DNA of 64,000 nt from the NCBI RefSeq assembly GCF_036884655.1, contig NC_088345.1, positions 17,603,001-17,667,000 of the forward strand. The letters are read 5' to 3'. Of the stretch, positions 32,461 through 44,118 are shown piece after piece. A model generated the notes under the pieces. The model made no database searches, was not told the DNA's origin, and saw only the letters and a program-made list of their open reading frames with translations. Position 1 is the first letter of the stretch, and each line of letters begins with the position of its first letter. A program made the translations under genes and the position numbers. This stretch comes from Musa acuminata AAA Group. Lineage: Eukaryota > Streptophyta > Magnoliopsida > Zingiberales > Musaceae.

Positions 32461-33639
32461 GGCCCCAACCCAATTCAAAATTCGAGCTCAAAACGATCAA
32501 ATCGATCAAATCCCAGAATTCTGGGATCAGGCGGTTGCACCTCTCGACTGGAGAGGTGGCACCGCCTGGCAGAGCTCGAAGACTGAGCTCTGCCGATTGC
32601 TTCTCTCTGCCAGAGCTCGAAGACTGAGCTCGATGGTTGCATCACCTGGCAGAGCTCGAAGACTGAGCTTGGTGATTGCATCACTTGGCAGAGCTCGAAA
32701 CTGAGCTCGGTGGTTGCATCACCTGGCAGAGCTCCAAGCTGAGCTCAGGCTGATCCACCTCTCTGCCAGAGCTCGAAGACTGAGCTCGGTGATTTCATCA
32801 CCTGGCAGAGCTCGAGACTGAGCTCAGGCTGATGCACCTCTCTGCCAGAGCTCGAAGACTGAGCTCGGTGGTTGCATCGCCTGGCAGAGCTCGAAACTTG
32901 AGCTCTGGCGGTGCTACCTCTTGGCAGAGGAGGTTGCACCGCCCAGTCTAGCTCGAAGACTGAGCTCTGGGCGGTTGCACCTCTCGGCTGGGGCGGTTGC
33001 ACCTCCCAGCCTCGCAGCCCTGGCGGTTGCACCTCCTGGCTGGGGCGGTTGCACCTCCCAACCCCACAGCCCAGGCGGTTGCACCTCCTGGCTGGGGCGG
33101 TTGCACCTCCTGGTGCAATCAGGGTCCGAATGGTTCACTCCATTCGGCCCACTTTGAATCTTTTCAGGGGCCCAATTGCCCTAAGATTAAGCTAATGGGA
33201 TCACCTCCCATTTTCATGCTTAATCATCATGCTAACTACGATTAACTCTAAGACAACTTCTGCAGCTTTGCTCCGATGCGTCAATCGCTTCTTCCGGCGA
33301 GTTTCCTGCCAACTTTCCGTCGATCAACCGATAACCCTCGGTGATCCTTCTGCGGACATCCGGCATACTCCTGGACTTTGCGACGATCCACTTGGCGAGT
33401 TCCGACGAGCTTCGCTTGGCAAGCTTCTGGACTTCTCGGATCTGTTCTCGCTGAACCTCCGACGACCGTCCGAACTTCCGTCGAACTCTCGAACTCCCAA
33501 CGTGATCATGATCTTGACTCCGGCGCAACACCTGCTGCTTGTCTTACTCTTATCGTAGTTAATCCTGCACACTTATCTCAACACATAGATTAGATAACAA
33601 ATGACAATTGACTTCATCATCAAAATCCGAGATTCAACA

Positions 33640-34167
33640 CGGGAGTGATCTACAAAGGGGTTATGTTGGCACTACGATGAGCCGTGGATCCGTGAGCATT
33701 ATTATAGTAAAGGGAGACTTCTTATGATTAAACTAGTAGAAAAAAAGGTCATTAAACATCTAGAAGAGAGCCTCGAACATGAAGAAGAAGATGTAGAAGA
33801 AGAGCCATAATCGACCGACATTACGGTACATGCACTAGTTGGCTACTCAAACTCGCAAATGATGAAAATTAGAGGCCTTCTCAAACAACAACCGATCACT
33901 ATTTTCATCGACATGAGCATCACTAATAACTTCCTAAATAGTAAGGTTGTAGCTTAGATGACACTCCACATCGAAGGTTGTAGCAAGTCTGATGTAAAGG
34001 TCACCGACGGAAGAATCCTAAAGTGCAACCAAAGATGTCTGTAGGTGAAACTATTACTACAAAACCAAGAAATTATCACCGACATCTTCCTCCTCCCTCT
34101 TGATGACCATGAGGCCATGCTCAGAATTGAATGATTGATGATATTAGGTGATATTTTCTAAAATTTT
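33640..34167 (+). pseudogene. Element H gag end and protease, decayed
   Basis: Starts with the right target duplication of F (33640-33644). The zinc-knuckle area reads LCWHYDEPW, with the usual second Cys changed. After an acidic linker a retropepsin-like segment follows (ALVGYSNSQMMKIRG, then IFIDMSITNNF), where the usual D-T/S-G triad has become D-M-S. Several stops follow. Confidence 0.8.
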
Positions 34168-35168
34168 ATGAAACTAATCATGAAATTTTACAGTAAGGGG
34201 AAACAGGTGATACTATACGGGAAATGTGGGGGCAACGTAACGATGATTTGCACACAACAAATGGAGAAGGTTTTGCATAAAGCATGCAGTGGCTTTTTGG
34301 TACAACTTGAGCAGCAAACTAAGGGAGAGCCAATAGAATTTGAAGATCTATACCTACTTCCTTTGCTTGCTGAATTTTCAGATATATTTGATGAACCGCG
34401 CTACCTACCTCTTACCCGTCAGTATGATTATTATATAATGATTCTTCCAAGCAAACCTCCAGCAAATACTCGGTTATATCAGTATCTGCATCTCCAAAAG
34501 GATGAAATAGAAAGGATTGTAAAAGAGATGCTTGGAATAGGAGTTATTCGGCCAAGTTGTAGCCCCAATTTCTCACCGGTGTAACTTGTACGCAAGAAGG
34601 ACGAAACTTGGCGGATGTGTATCGACTACCGAGCTTTAAATGGCATAACCATCAAGGAAAAATACCCTATTCCAATTGTAGATGAATTACTAGATGAAAA
34701 TAAGCACAAATCTTCACAAAGTTGGACTTTCAATCCAAGTATCATCAAATGCGAGTGTGCGAAGAAGACATACCGAAAACCGCCTTTCGAACACACAATG
34801 ACCACTACAAATTTTTGCTTTCTTCAACAAAAGGTGGAATATCTTGAGCATATCATATCAGAGGAAGGTGTCACGATGGACCCCTCCATAATTAAAGCAA
34901 TGCAGAATTGGCCAACCCAAGGAACATAAAATTGCTACATGGCTTTTTGGGTTTAACAAGCTACTACCATAAGTTCATGAAAAACTATGAAAAGATTAGT
35001 ACACCACTTACTTCCTTACTAAAAAAAGATGATTTCCAATGGCTAGACAAGGCCACCACCACCTTCGATGAACTTAAAGCAGCAATGACGACAACACCCG
35101 ACTTCAACAAGACTTGTGTTATTGAAGCTGATGCCTCCGGAGTCAGAATTGGTACTATACTAATGCAA
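34168..35168 (+). pseudogene. Element H reverse transcriptase, decayed and internally deleted
   Basis: The RT N-terminus (FSDIFDEPRYLPL, then GVIRPSCSPNFSPV) is in one frame up to a stop at 34584. The [18 protein letters not shown] segment follows, then a deletion jumps from ELLDE to the [17 protein letters not shown] segment. The catalytic YxDD/FxDD part is gone. The connection domain (LTSYYHKFMKNYEKI, PLTSLLKK) and the start of RNase H (VIEADASG) follow after a frameshift. Confidence 0.85.
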
Positions 35169-35173
35169 GATGG

Positions 35174-35586
35174 TGATAAGACCCTAAAGTCTTATTGTCG
35201 CTCTGATACCAAATGATAAGACCCTAAAGTCTTATCGTTGCTCTGATACCAAATGATAAGACCCTAAAGTCTTATCGTAAAAAAGAAGAACATAAAGGGG
35301 ATGATCACTTCGAGGGGATCGGCCCTCCTTGATCGCTTCGAGGGGATGAGCCTCATAGGGTTTGTCAAAAGACAAAATAGTATTTTTCATAGATAATTGA
35401 AAAGAAGTAGTTACATCCCTATTTATAGAGCTCCACCCAGAGTCCATCAGGACTTGAACTCTAATAATAAATAAATATTAAATAAATCTCTACTTGACTC
35501 TAACTAAACTAAACTGACTCAATAAACAACTAGACTAAATAGACTCAATAAATATTATTCAAAAGCTCAAAAAAAGGGTCCTAACA
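35174..35586 (-). mobile_element. Element T: solo LTR with extra PBS-LTR-end units
   Basis: 413 bp flanked by GATGG (35169-35173 and 35587-35591), inserted within RNase H of H; removing it rejoins the DGRPLTYTSK segment. On the minus strand an LTR of about 333 bp (35254-35586) starts TGTTAGGACCC, has a TATA-like CTATAAATAGG and ends GGGTCTTATCA. Two 40-bp units (35214-35253 and 35174-35213) follow, each made of TTTGGTATCAGAGC (a PBS) plus a copy of the last 26 bases of the LTR. The LTR end also forms a hairpin, GATAAGAC with GTCTTATC. Confidence 0.85.
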
Positions 35587-36365
35587 GATGGCCGCCCCCT
35601 CACTTATACTAGTAAGGTGTTATCTCCTTTCCATCTCAAGATGACTCTTTATGATAAGGAGATGCTCGCGATTGTGCATATGGAGGCCAAGTGGAGACTA
35701 TACTTGATCGGGTGATGCTTTCAAATCAAGGCCGACCATAAAAGCTTAAAATATTTCTTGAAGTAGAAGATATCTTCCCTCGAGCGGCAAAAATGGATAA
35801 CAAAGCTTCTTGGATATGATTATGAAATAACTTATAAAAAGGGGAAAGAGAATATTATTGTAGATGTGCTTTCGTGGATACCCGAGCAAGTTGAATTTTC
35901 GGTTGTTTCACTTCCAACCAACGACTTTCTTGAGGATATTAAGATGGAATGGCAGGAAGATTCGGAGACTAGTAAGATCATAAACAAAAAAAAAAACTGG
36001 AGGAAGCACCAAGCTCCGTGGCTCATTACAATTGGAACTCAAAAGAATTACGTTATAAGGGCTCTAAATTGAAAAGGAGTACGACGTATCACCCACAAAC
36101 TAACACCTAGACGAAGGTGGTAAACAAGTGCTTGGAGACAGCCCAAAGCCACCCACCAAATATGACTACCTAAGGAGAACTCTATACCCAATCGAGTGCC
36201 ATTATTGATCGACGGATCGTGACTCGACAACGATGACCCACTACTGAAATGCTAATACAATGGGCGAACTTACCAGCAGAAGGTGCCACTTGGGAGAACT
36301 ATAACGATTTGAAGATCAAATTTCCAGAATTCATAGATTGTCAGCCTCAAGGACAAGGCTAATTT
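35587..36365 (+). pseudogene. Element H RNase H, integrase remains and chromodomain-like tail
   Basis: Continues RNase H after T (YTSKVLSPFHLKMTLYDKE, then ADHKSLKYFLK followed by a stop codon). Next come [21 protein letters not shown] and an integrase N-terminal remnant. Most of the integrase core is missing: the sequence jumps to YHPQTNT and VVNKCLET. At about 36190-36350 a segment with QWANLPAEGATWENYNDL and KFPEF resembles the chromodomain tail of chromovirus integrases. Stops break it throughout. Confidence 0.8.
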
Positions 36366-36379
36366 GAAGAGGGTGGGTC
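36366..36379 (+). promoter_or_regulatory. Element H polypurine tract
   Basis: GAAGAGGGTGGGTC directly before the 3' LTR start TGTTAGTACTC. Confidence 0.75.
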
Positions 36380-36554
36380 TGTTAGTACTCTAGCTAGGAG
36401 AGTCCTAATTGAGAGGGGCATTCATGTAAAACCTACCTAAGCCAACCCTTATTAAAGAGATGAAGAGGCTGGCTAGGGTTTGAAGGTTATTTCTTAGAGA
36501 AGAATTAGGAGTTGTAAAGGAATAAGAGTCTTGAGTATGAGTCTTGAGTAGGAA
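36380..36554 (+). repeat. Element H 3' LTR, truncated
   Basis: About 175 bp matching the start of the 5' LTR (12215 onward), then cut before the TATA box. Sequence of element A follows. Confidence 0.85.
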
Positions 36555-36737
36555 CTATGATGATTCACAATGTATGAAATTTTAATATATTACATTGATC
36601 GAAATTGTTTTACTTGAATTTAAGGGTTATGATTCTTTTTGAATTCAAGTTTGCCTTATCTTAATATGACATATAAATAGAGGGAGTTAAGGTTAACTCT
36701 GTCATCAATTGTTTGACATCATTAAAATGGGGGAGAT
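36555..36737 (+). other. Element A 3' non-coding end and polypurine tract
   Basis: AT-rich continuation of the region interrupted by H, ending in AAAATGGGGGAGATT just before the 3' LTR. Confidence 0.75.
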
Positions 36738-37987
36738 TATTGAATCTCAGATTTTGATGATGAAATCAATTGATGAATTAATGATCTAATTCATGTGTTA
36801 AGATAAGTGATGTAGGACTAACTATGATCGTGAGATAAGCAAAATGATTAAAGAAGAATACAATGTTGGGCTGGAGTAAATGATTGGGCATCGGGCCAAA
36901 TGAATCGGGTGATATACCAAAGGATTAGACGATGCAATGAAAGCTCACCGAAAGTTTGTCGAAAGCTCGTCGGAAGTTCGCTGGAAGTTCACCGAGAGTT
37001 CAGTTGAACAATTGACATATCGGACAACTTAGATTCCTTGTATCATAAATTGTTTTAGCCTTAACTATCGTAGTTAGGACTTTAATTTGAGTTAGTTTTG
37101 GGAGAAATTCTACTAACTCAATTAGGGGCCAATTGGGCCCTAAACAGAGCTGAATTGTGTTGATTGGATGGCCCATTCAGTCACTTAGAGTCACGTCATG
37201 CGTTGGCGCTGCCCAAACTAGGCAATGGAACCGCTTGAGGCTCAACCTCCCAGATGGTTTGGGTAGTGGTATCGCCCAGACTAGGCGGTGGTACCATCGG
37301 TAGTTAATGCTGCCAAGTGATGGTACCGTCCTATCAAGTGGTGGTACCGCTAGAGCTCGGTCTTGAGGCTCTATCAAGTAGTGGTACAGCCTAGTCTAAG
37401 CGGTAGTACCACCCAGTGTCAGTTTGTAGGTGATAGTACCACCCAGTACTAGCGGTGGTGCTGTCGTACCCCGGAAACCCGGGCTGAGACACTTTTTAGC
37501 TCTATTTTTGAAGCCATTGGAGCCTATAAATACCCCACTCTTTCCTGCATGAAAAAGCACAAAAAGTTTAAACAAAAGTCTTGAGATTTTGATTATAAAA
37601 GTATTGAAGTGCTAAGTATCCTCCTCCTCCTTCTTTAGTTTTGTGATCAATCTAAGAGAGGCGTGAGTCTTATAAAAGGTTATCTCTTAAACCTGTAAAA
37701 AGGAGAAAGTGTTGTAAGAGGGTAATTAGTCTTTGCCCATTGAAGGAAGACTAGTGGACAACGGTGGCCTCAATGAAGGAGAAATCAGGAGTGGACATAG
37801 GTCACGATGATCGAACCACTATTACTATTTTTTTTTACCTTAATTGCTTATTACTCTTATTCTAAGTCAAGCACACTTTCAATATTTTTTCCTATATGTT
37901 TTTATCTAGCCAAAAGTTTCAAATTGATTTAATTTTTATGATAGTACTAATTTACCCCCCCTCCTAGTGTCATTCACAATTCTAACA
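36738..37987 (+). repeat. Element A 3' LTR
   Basis: About 1,250 bp, from TATTGAATCTCAG (decayed TGTTGAATCTCGG) to ATTCTAACA. Contains several GGTGGTACCGCC-type palindromic words (37240-37470), a TATA box at 37525-37532 and a C-run near the end. It shows where L entered the 5' LTR: here CACGTCATGCG is uninterrupted. Confidence 0.87.
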
Positions 37988-38558
37988 CTAACAACCTCGA
38001 AGACTGGGCTCTGGCGATACCACTGCCCAAACACTGCATGGGAGATCGAGCCTCAAGCGGTTCCACCGCTAGCCCTGGTGGTGCCACCGCTTGACGTGGC
38101 TCCAGGTCATTGAATGGGCCAAACAATAAGCCCAATTTAGCCCTAATTAAGGCCCAATTGGCCCCTATTTGAGTTAGTGAGATTACTCCCAAAACTAACT
38201 CAAATTAAGACCTAGTTACGATAATTAAGACTTAAACAATTATAATACAAGTAATATCAATTGTTTGGTATGTCGTTTGTTCATCCAAACTCTCGATGAA
38301 CTTTTAGTGCATCATCCGAACCTTCGATATATCGTCCGATCTATCAGCATGTTGATTCCTGCAACATCTTATCTTGACACAACGTTCGATTCTTCTAACC
38401 CGATGTCCAATCTTTGACTCTGACCCAACATCTAATTCTTCTACTTTAATTGTTTTGCCTTTTCATGCTCGTAGTTAGTCCTGCATCACTTTTCTCAAAA
38501 CATGGATTAGATCATAAATTCATCAATTGATTTCATCATCAAAATCTGAGATTTAATG
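37988..38558 (-). mobile_element. Solo LTR S, right part
   Basis: Continues the minus-oriented LTR begun at 383: palindromic GGTGCCACC words, the TTAATTAGGGC-type middle, the TCGATGAAC-rich part and the inverted start CATCATCAAAATCTGAGATT. RT sequence of B follows at once. Confidence 0.75.
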
Positions 38559-40503
38559 AAAACATTATTTGAAAAAATAATATTCTCAAATCCGGCTAGT
38601 TGCTCAACATAAACTTCTTCGAAAATAAAGTCATGAAGAAAAGTACTTTTGACATCCATTTGAAATAACTTAAAATTATTACAATATACATAGGTAAGGA
38701 ATATCCTTATGGCTTCAAATCTGACCATAAGAGCGAAGGTTTCTTCATAGTCGATACATTCTTCTTGGACAAAACCTTTGGCCACTAATCTAGCCTTTTT
38801 TCAAAGCATGATATCAAATTCATCTTGCTTATTCCTAAAACCCATTTAGTGTCAATTATAAGATGATTACTAGGTCTAGGAATAAGCTTCTACATCTTTT
38901 TTTTTTCAAATTGATTTAACTCTTCATGTATTGCAAAAACTAATGGGTGATCTTTTAGAGCATCGTCATGTATTTAGGTTCAATTTGTGATAAAAAGGCA
39001 GCATTACCACAAAAAATTTTAAATGAGGAGTAATTTTGAACACCTTTTGATGTATCTCCAATAATTAGCTCCTTAGGATGAGCATCTACATACTTTCATT
39101 CTTTGGGTAAGAATTCTTTGGAAGTAGATGCATCCAAGTTGCTTAGGAGAAAAGAATTATCATTCAAATTCAAAAAATCAAAATCAAAATCATCATCAAA
39201 CTCATTTTTCTTAAATTCGGGAGACTAATTAAAAATAATATGGATAGATTCCTCAATAATCAAAGTTTTTTTATGGAAAACTTAATAAGCTTTAGAAATA
39301 GAGGAATATCCAAGAAAAATATCTTCATCAGATTTTAAATCAAATTTTCTTAAGGCATTCTTTTCATTTAAAATAAAATATTTATAACCAAAAAATTTAA
39401 AATATAAAATATTAGGTTTTTTTATTATTCCATAATTCATAAGGAGTTTTAGATAATAGTGGTCTTACAAGAACCTTGTTCATGACATAGCATGTTATGT
39501 TAATGGCTTCGGTCCAAAAATATTTGGGTAAGCTATGTTCATTAAGCATGGTTCTTGCCATCTCTTGTAAACTCCTATTTTTTCTCTCAACAACTCTATT
39601 TTTTTGTGGATTTCTTGAAGTAGAGAAATTATGATCATACCCATTTGAATCACAAAAATCTAAAAAAATAATAGTTTTTAAATTCACCACCATTATCACT
39701 ACAAATAGAGGAAATCATAAAACCTTTTTTTATTTTGAACTTGTTTGTAAAATTTTAAAAAAATTTTAAAGTAATCACTTTTATATGCTAAGAGGTATAT
39801 CCAAGTATATCTACTATAATCATCAACAATCACAAAAGCATATTTATTATCTCCTAGACTTGTGATATCAATTGGTTCAAATAAATCCATATGAATTAAT
39901 TGTAGTAGTCTAGAGGTAATTACTTGATTTTTAGATTTAAAGCTACCCTTTATTTGTTTACCTAGTTGGCATACATCATAAACTTTATCTTTGACAAATT
40001 TAATTCTACATATACCTCTTACAAGTTCTTTAGATATAATTTATAAAATTAATTTCATACTTGCATAACCTAATCTCCTATGCCAAAGCCATGCATCATC
40101 GTTTAAAATCAAAAAATAAGTTTCATTACAAAAATCATCAAAATCAATAGTATCTATATTATTAGTCCTTAAGGCAATCATAGATCTATTTTTGTTTTGT
40201 CTCTCTATAATACAAGCATTAGATTCAAATTTAATGTTATATCCCTTATCACACAATTGACTAATGTTTAATAAGTTATGTTTTAAATTATCTACTAAGA
40301 AAACATCTTTAATCAAGAGGTTTGATTTATTACTTATATTTTCTTTACTAATAATTTTTTTCTTTATTATCATCTTTGAAGGTGACATATCCTTCGTATT
40401 GGCTAGTGAGCTTAGAAAAATATATTGGATCTCTAGTCATATGCCTTGAGTATCCACTATCAAGATACCATCTCTTGCTCCTAGCTTTTGATTGTAGACA
40501 TAT
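38559..40503 (-). pseudogene. Element B pol pseudogene (PR-IN-RT start)
   Basis: Minus-strand remains in order from 40503 downward: protease DSGYSRHMT-like site, GDNN-type region, integrase zinc region ([14 protein letters not shown] at about 40060), MDLFEPI and DDYSRYTW (39700-39890), then [23 protein letters not shown] (39590) with the catalytic Glu. The tail is near 39000-39400 and the RT start with ARFEAIRIFL and QMDVKSTFL at 38507-38785. Indels break the frame between the pieces. The RT is split by S and continues at 1-382. Confidence 0.87.
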
Positions 40504-41992
40504 CTATAAGAAAGGGGGGGTACCCATTTAATTTTGGGTCTCTTATAACTAGATTTACCTATCTTAACTATTGGTATTAAGTTATTTATGGTTCCTTTAG
40601 GAACCCAAACTAATTTATCTGAGCTATATTTTTTGTTTAAATATTTATCGGTATAATGACCACATCTACCACAAAAATTATATTTAATTTTATGAAAAAA
40701 ATACAACATGGGTCCTTTAACAAATATAATTGGATTTTGTTGAGTGTTATTACTCACAAAGTCATTTCCTTCCTTTCTATGTACATGACCTTTGTTAGCA
40801 AGAATCATGTTTAATGATTTATTTTAATTTTAATTTTTTTAATATTTGTTATAATAATATATTTTTATTTTTGACTAAGTCTAACTCTTCATATTTAGTA
40901 CAAGAGGTTAACATGCAATTGTTATGCTCATTTTTTATTTTTTTTGAAATTTATTAGAGAGATAAATGTGATCCTTTGTTAGCAATTTATATTTCTTACT
41001 AACTAATTTAAATTCATCATATAAATCATGAAATGTATTAAGTAATTCATCATAAGCTAAAGGGGTTTTGGTTGAGTCACATATCTCATTGTTGAGAGTC
41101 ATCAAAGTGTAGTTCACCACCTCATCTTCATTGGTTTGCTCTTCATCTTCTAATGCACTTGATTCATCTCAAGTTGCCTTGAGTGCTTTCTTCTTCTTTT
41201 ATGCTAGCATCTTCTTCTTTAGTTGTGGACACTCACTTTTGAAGTACCTTGGGTTCTTGCATTTACAGCAGATGATTGTGTCCTTTTTGAGTTCATTTTT
41301 GGTTTTAGAGTCTCATTTTATAAGATTTCTTTTGTTCCGTTTTATGAATTTTTAATTTTCTTTGTGAGGAGTGTCAAGTTATCATCATCACTTGAGTTTT
41401 CACTCAAGTGGTCTTCTTTAGCTTTAAGTGTCATATCTTTTCTGTTCCTTGAAAAGTTATTCTTATATTCATCATGTGCCTTGTAAGTCATTTCATAGAT
41501 CATTAATTATCCTATGAGTTTTTCGAAAGAAAAATAGTTCAAATCCTTTACGTCTTGAATAGGAATTACCTTTGGATCCCAATTTTCTAAAAGAGATAAT
41601 AAAATTTTATTAACAAATTCAAGATTAGTATAACTTTTACCAAGAGCTTTCAAACCATTGATAACATCCGTAAAACAAGTGTACATGTCTCTAATGGTTT
41701 TCACTTAGCTTCATTCTAAATAATTCATAACTATGCACCAAGAGATTAATCTTAGATTCTTTAACTCTACTTGTGCTTTCATATATAACTTCAAGTGTGT
41801 GTTCAATATCATGTGTAGTTTCACATATAAAAATATAATTAAACTTATTCTTATCTAAAGCACAAAATAAAGCGTTCATAGCTTTAGCATTTAAAGAAAA
41901 TGATTTTTTCTCTATATCATTCTATTCATTCATAGGTCTAGAGGATTTTTAAAAACCACATTCGATAATATTTCATAAATCAAAGTCCATAA
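40504..41992 (-). pseudogene. Element B gag pseudogene
   Basis: Homologous to the F and E Gag, broken into short frames. Recognisable pieces are the second zinc knuckle (CGRCGHYTDKY-like near 40670), the acidic middle, a decayed first knuckle near 41260, the SLLENWDPKVIPIQ segment (about 41570) and LEVIYESTSRVKESKINLLVHSYELFRMK (about 41790). A TAG at 40504-40506 occupies the conserved gag-pol stop position relative to the protease frame. A C-run indel near 40520 shifts the gag frame just before it. Confidence 0.85.
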
Positions 41993-42068
41993 AAAAAAAA
42001 AATCCACATTGCCTATCTTGAGGTTCATCTTGCCTTTGGCTAATCTCCTAGATCTTGCTAGAAATTAG
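41993..42068 (-). other. Element B leader remnant with local duplication
   Basis: Contains ATCTTGAGGTTCATCTTG at about 42012, repeated at about 42091 inside the LTR, which suggests a short local duplication across the LTR-leader edge. The PBS is not recognisable. Confidence 0.5.
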
Positions 42069-42944
42069 AGTTAGGACTATAAAGGCACTAATCTTGAGGT
42101 TCATCTTGTGAATTAGTACTTTTGAGAAATTATGATTTAAAAATTCATTCAATAAAATCGATATCGAAAATGTGTTTGACTTAGAATATGAGTAAGTGTA
42201 ATAAGTAATTAAATCATAAAGCAATAGCAATGAAGAGCATAAAAGGAAATGTACATCAAATTTATAGTGGTTCAGTCATCGTGACCTATATCCACTCCCA
42301 ATTACTCCTCCGTCGAGGCCACTAACTTTCACTAACGATCTTCTTTTAATATGTGAAGATCAACCACCCATGTTACAACTCTTTCCTCCTTTTCACTGGT
42401 TTAGGAAAGAACCTTTACAACTATTTTTACAAGTAGTCCTCACAACTCCCTTAGAATAACTTCGAAGACTAAGGAAGGAACTCAAGACTTTTAACAAAGT
42501 TTGCATACTTAGAATCATAAGTTTTTCATGCTCTTTTCTTGTTACCTCAAGCAAGAATGAGTGGAGTATTTATAGGCCCCAAATGGCTTAAAAAATGGAT
42601 CCAAAACATCTCATCCTCGGGTTTTCGAGGTACTAGCAGTATTACCGCTAGTGTTGGGCTGTATCACCACTTGTAGTACTAAACACTAGTGGTACCACTG
42701 CCAATTTGAGCAGTACCACTGCCTAACATAGTCTCAAAGACTATGTTCTAATGGTACCACTGTTGGTCTAGGCAATACCACCACCTGACAGTAGCGGTAC
42801 CGCCGCTAGGTCTTTCGGGAACATGCACTTCGTACATTTCAGCTCATAGGCAATGCCATTGTTAGTCCTGTATCACTTTTCTTAAATGTTGATTAGATCA
42901 TAAACTCATAAATTGATTTTATTATCAAAATCTGAAATTTAACA
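42069..42944 (-). repeat. Element B 5' LTR
   Basis: About 876 bp with the family order: decayed TTAGG end, TGAATTAGTAC block, GTGGTTCAGTCATCGTGACC block, inverted TATA box (42567-42574), GGTACCACTGCC palindromic words and the inverted start ATCAAAATCTGAAATTTAACA. Shorter than in F, mainly through loss of the part near the LTR start. Its 3' partner is outside the window. Confidence 0.8.
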
Positions 42945-44118
42945 TATAATTTATAATCAAATAGATCTCAGTATCCATCCTTTAGTAACCTCTGGATTCT
43001 TCCTTCGTGGATATGAGCCAACCTATAATATCATAGGTATATATTGTTCACCTCATCTTGCTTCATTTTATACACACTTACATTTATACATATGGAGCAT
43101 CATTTAATATAAATAAATTATTATTTAATATTCCTCTACCGATGATCTCATCATCTAAGATCAATGAACAATCATTATTCTTAAAAACTAATCTATATTC
43201 TTTATTTGTTAAATAAAAAATAAAAATAATATTTTTGATAACTGAAGGAACAAAATAGCAAGCATCTAATGCTAAAAGAGCTCCACCAAGCAATTGTGGG
43301 GTGACCTTGCCAACGACAACAACAGCAACCTTTGCACCGTTATGCATCATGAGGTCCACCTTGTCTCTCACCAATCTCCTAGGCCTTACTAGAACTTGCA
43401 ATGAATTATAAATATGAGATACACTACTAGTATCTAATACCCATGCACTATCATAATTTTCTAACAAATAGAGATTAATCATGGATGTACTTGAAGTTTT
43501 TGTTTCACCTTCTTTGTAAGGTACTATTTACAATTTCTCTTCTAGTGCCCGTCTTTGCTGTAGTGGGAGCACTGGCCTTCATTCTTTATTAGGTCCTTCT
43601 TAGCAACCTTTGCTTTGTGTCATTTGCCTTTGCCCTTACCCTTCTTAAGGGACTTATCTGCCTTCCTTTTCTTTTTTATCTCATTAGTATAAAGAACTGA
43701 CTTCTTTTTCTTGATGGTGCTATCTGGCTCTCTCAACATATTAAGGAGCTTAGGGAGAGTCACCTCAAGCTTATTCATGTTAAAATTCATAATAAACTAT
43801 GAAAAGGAATCTAGGAGGGACTGAAGTATAAGATCCACACATAGGTTATCCTCTAGGACTATCCTTACACCTGTGAGCTTTTTAAGCCACTTAATTATCT
43901 TAAGAACATAGTTCTGAACGATGTCCTCTTAGTGACCCTTGGGTGGAAGAGGCTCTTGGATATCTCATATCATTGAGTCCTTCCCTGTTCTTCAAACAAT
44001 TTACAAAGATGACGGAGAATAGATCTGACATCAATTTTTTCATATTGTCTCTATAACTCGGGAGTCATAGAACCCAACATGTGATATTAAGCAAGAGTGA
44101 AATCGTCTATGTACTTCA
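42945..44118 (-). pseudogene. Relic C: copia pol start and gag of the N family
   Basis: Minus-strand homologue of element N. From 43083 downward a remnant of the integrase zinc region (HIHEGRIQRLLKDGY) is readable. 43084-43482 encodes the protease area with WVLDTSSVSHIYNSLQVL (N has LDTG). 43490-44118 holds a decayed zinc knuckle and gag with [22 protein letters not shown] segments. B is inserted at the integrase end and G at the gag start. Confidence 0.85.

Larger units (their letters stand above)
14753..33639 (-). mobile_element. Element F: young, apparently complete Sirevirus-like Ty1/copia retrotransposon
   Basis: A minus-strand element: 5' LTR 31368-33639, PBS, gag, pol, multiple polypurine motifs, 3' LTR 14753-16187 plus 24839-25891. 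It is flanked by the 5-bp duplication CGGGA. The two LTRs differ by about five substitutions and one 6-bp indel by my eye count over about 2.2 kb, which suggests an age well under half a million years at usual plant rates. Both open frames are intact, with all catalytic motifs I can check. N interrupts the 3' LTR. Long Gag with two zinc knuckles, long LTRs and repeated polypurine tracts point to the Sirevirus (Maximus/SIRE) lineage. I see no envelope-like frame after pol. Confidence 0.92.
31368..33639 (-). repeat. Element F 5' LTR
   Basis: 2,272 bp. On the minus strand it starts TGTTGAATCTCGG and ends CTCGATCCTAACA. In that direction it holds the TCCGACGA-rich part, the palindromic GGTTGCACC and GAGCTC repeats, a TATA box (inverted at 32453-32460), the conserved GACCGAACCA block, the 18-bp minisatellite and a 9-C run near the end. 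Confidence 0.93.
12215..36554 (+). mobile_element. Element H: decayed Ty3/gypsy retrotransposon (chromovirus type)
   Basis: A plus-strand gypsy element: 5' LTR 12215-12621, PBS, leader, gag from 13938, protease, RT, RNase H, integrase with a chromodomain-like tail, PPT and a truncated 3' LTR 36380-36554. F splits it within gag and T splits it within RNase H. The domain order RT-RNH-IN and the gag and RT motifs show Ty3/gypsy, and the C-terminal segment at about 36190-36350 resembles a chromodomain. Every domain has stops or deletions. The 3' LTR is cut short, so there is no right-hand target duplication. Confidence 0.85.
976..37987 (+). mobile_element. Element A: old Sirevirus-like Ty1/copia retrotransposon, heavily nested
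   Basis: A plus-strand copia element whose own sequence is about 8.1 kb, stretched to 37 kb by insertions. Order: 5' LTR (976-1491 and 6002-6746), PBS, gag, pol, 3' non-coding region, polypurine tract (about 36727-36737) and 3' LTR (36738-37987). L interrupts the 5' LTR and H interrupts the 3' non-coding region. Both LTRs are about 1.25-1.26 kb and visibly diverged, so it is old. Every coding domain carries stops or indels. I cannot find a matching target duplication: TTGAT on the left against CTAAC on the right. Confidence 0.85.
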
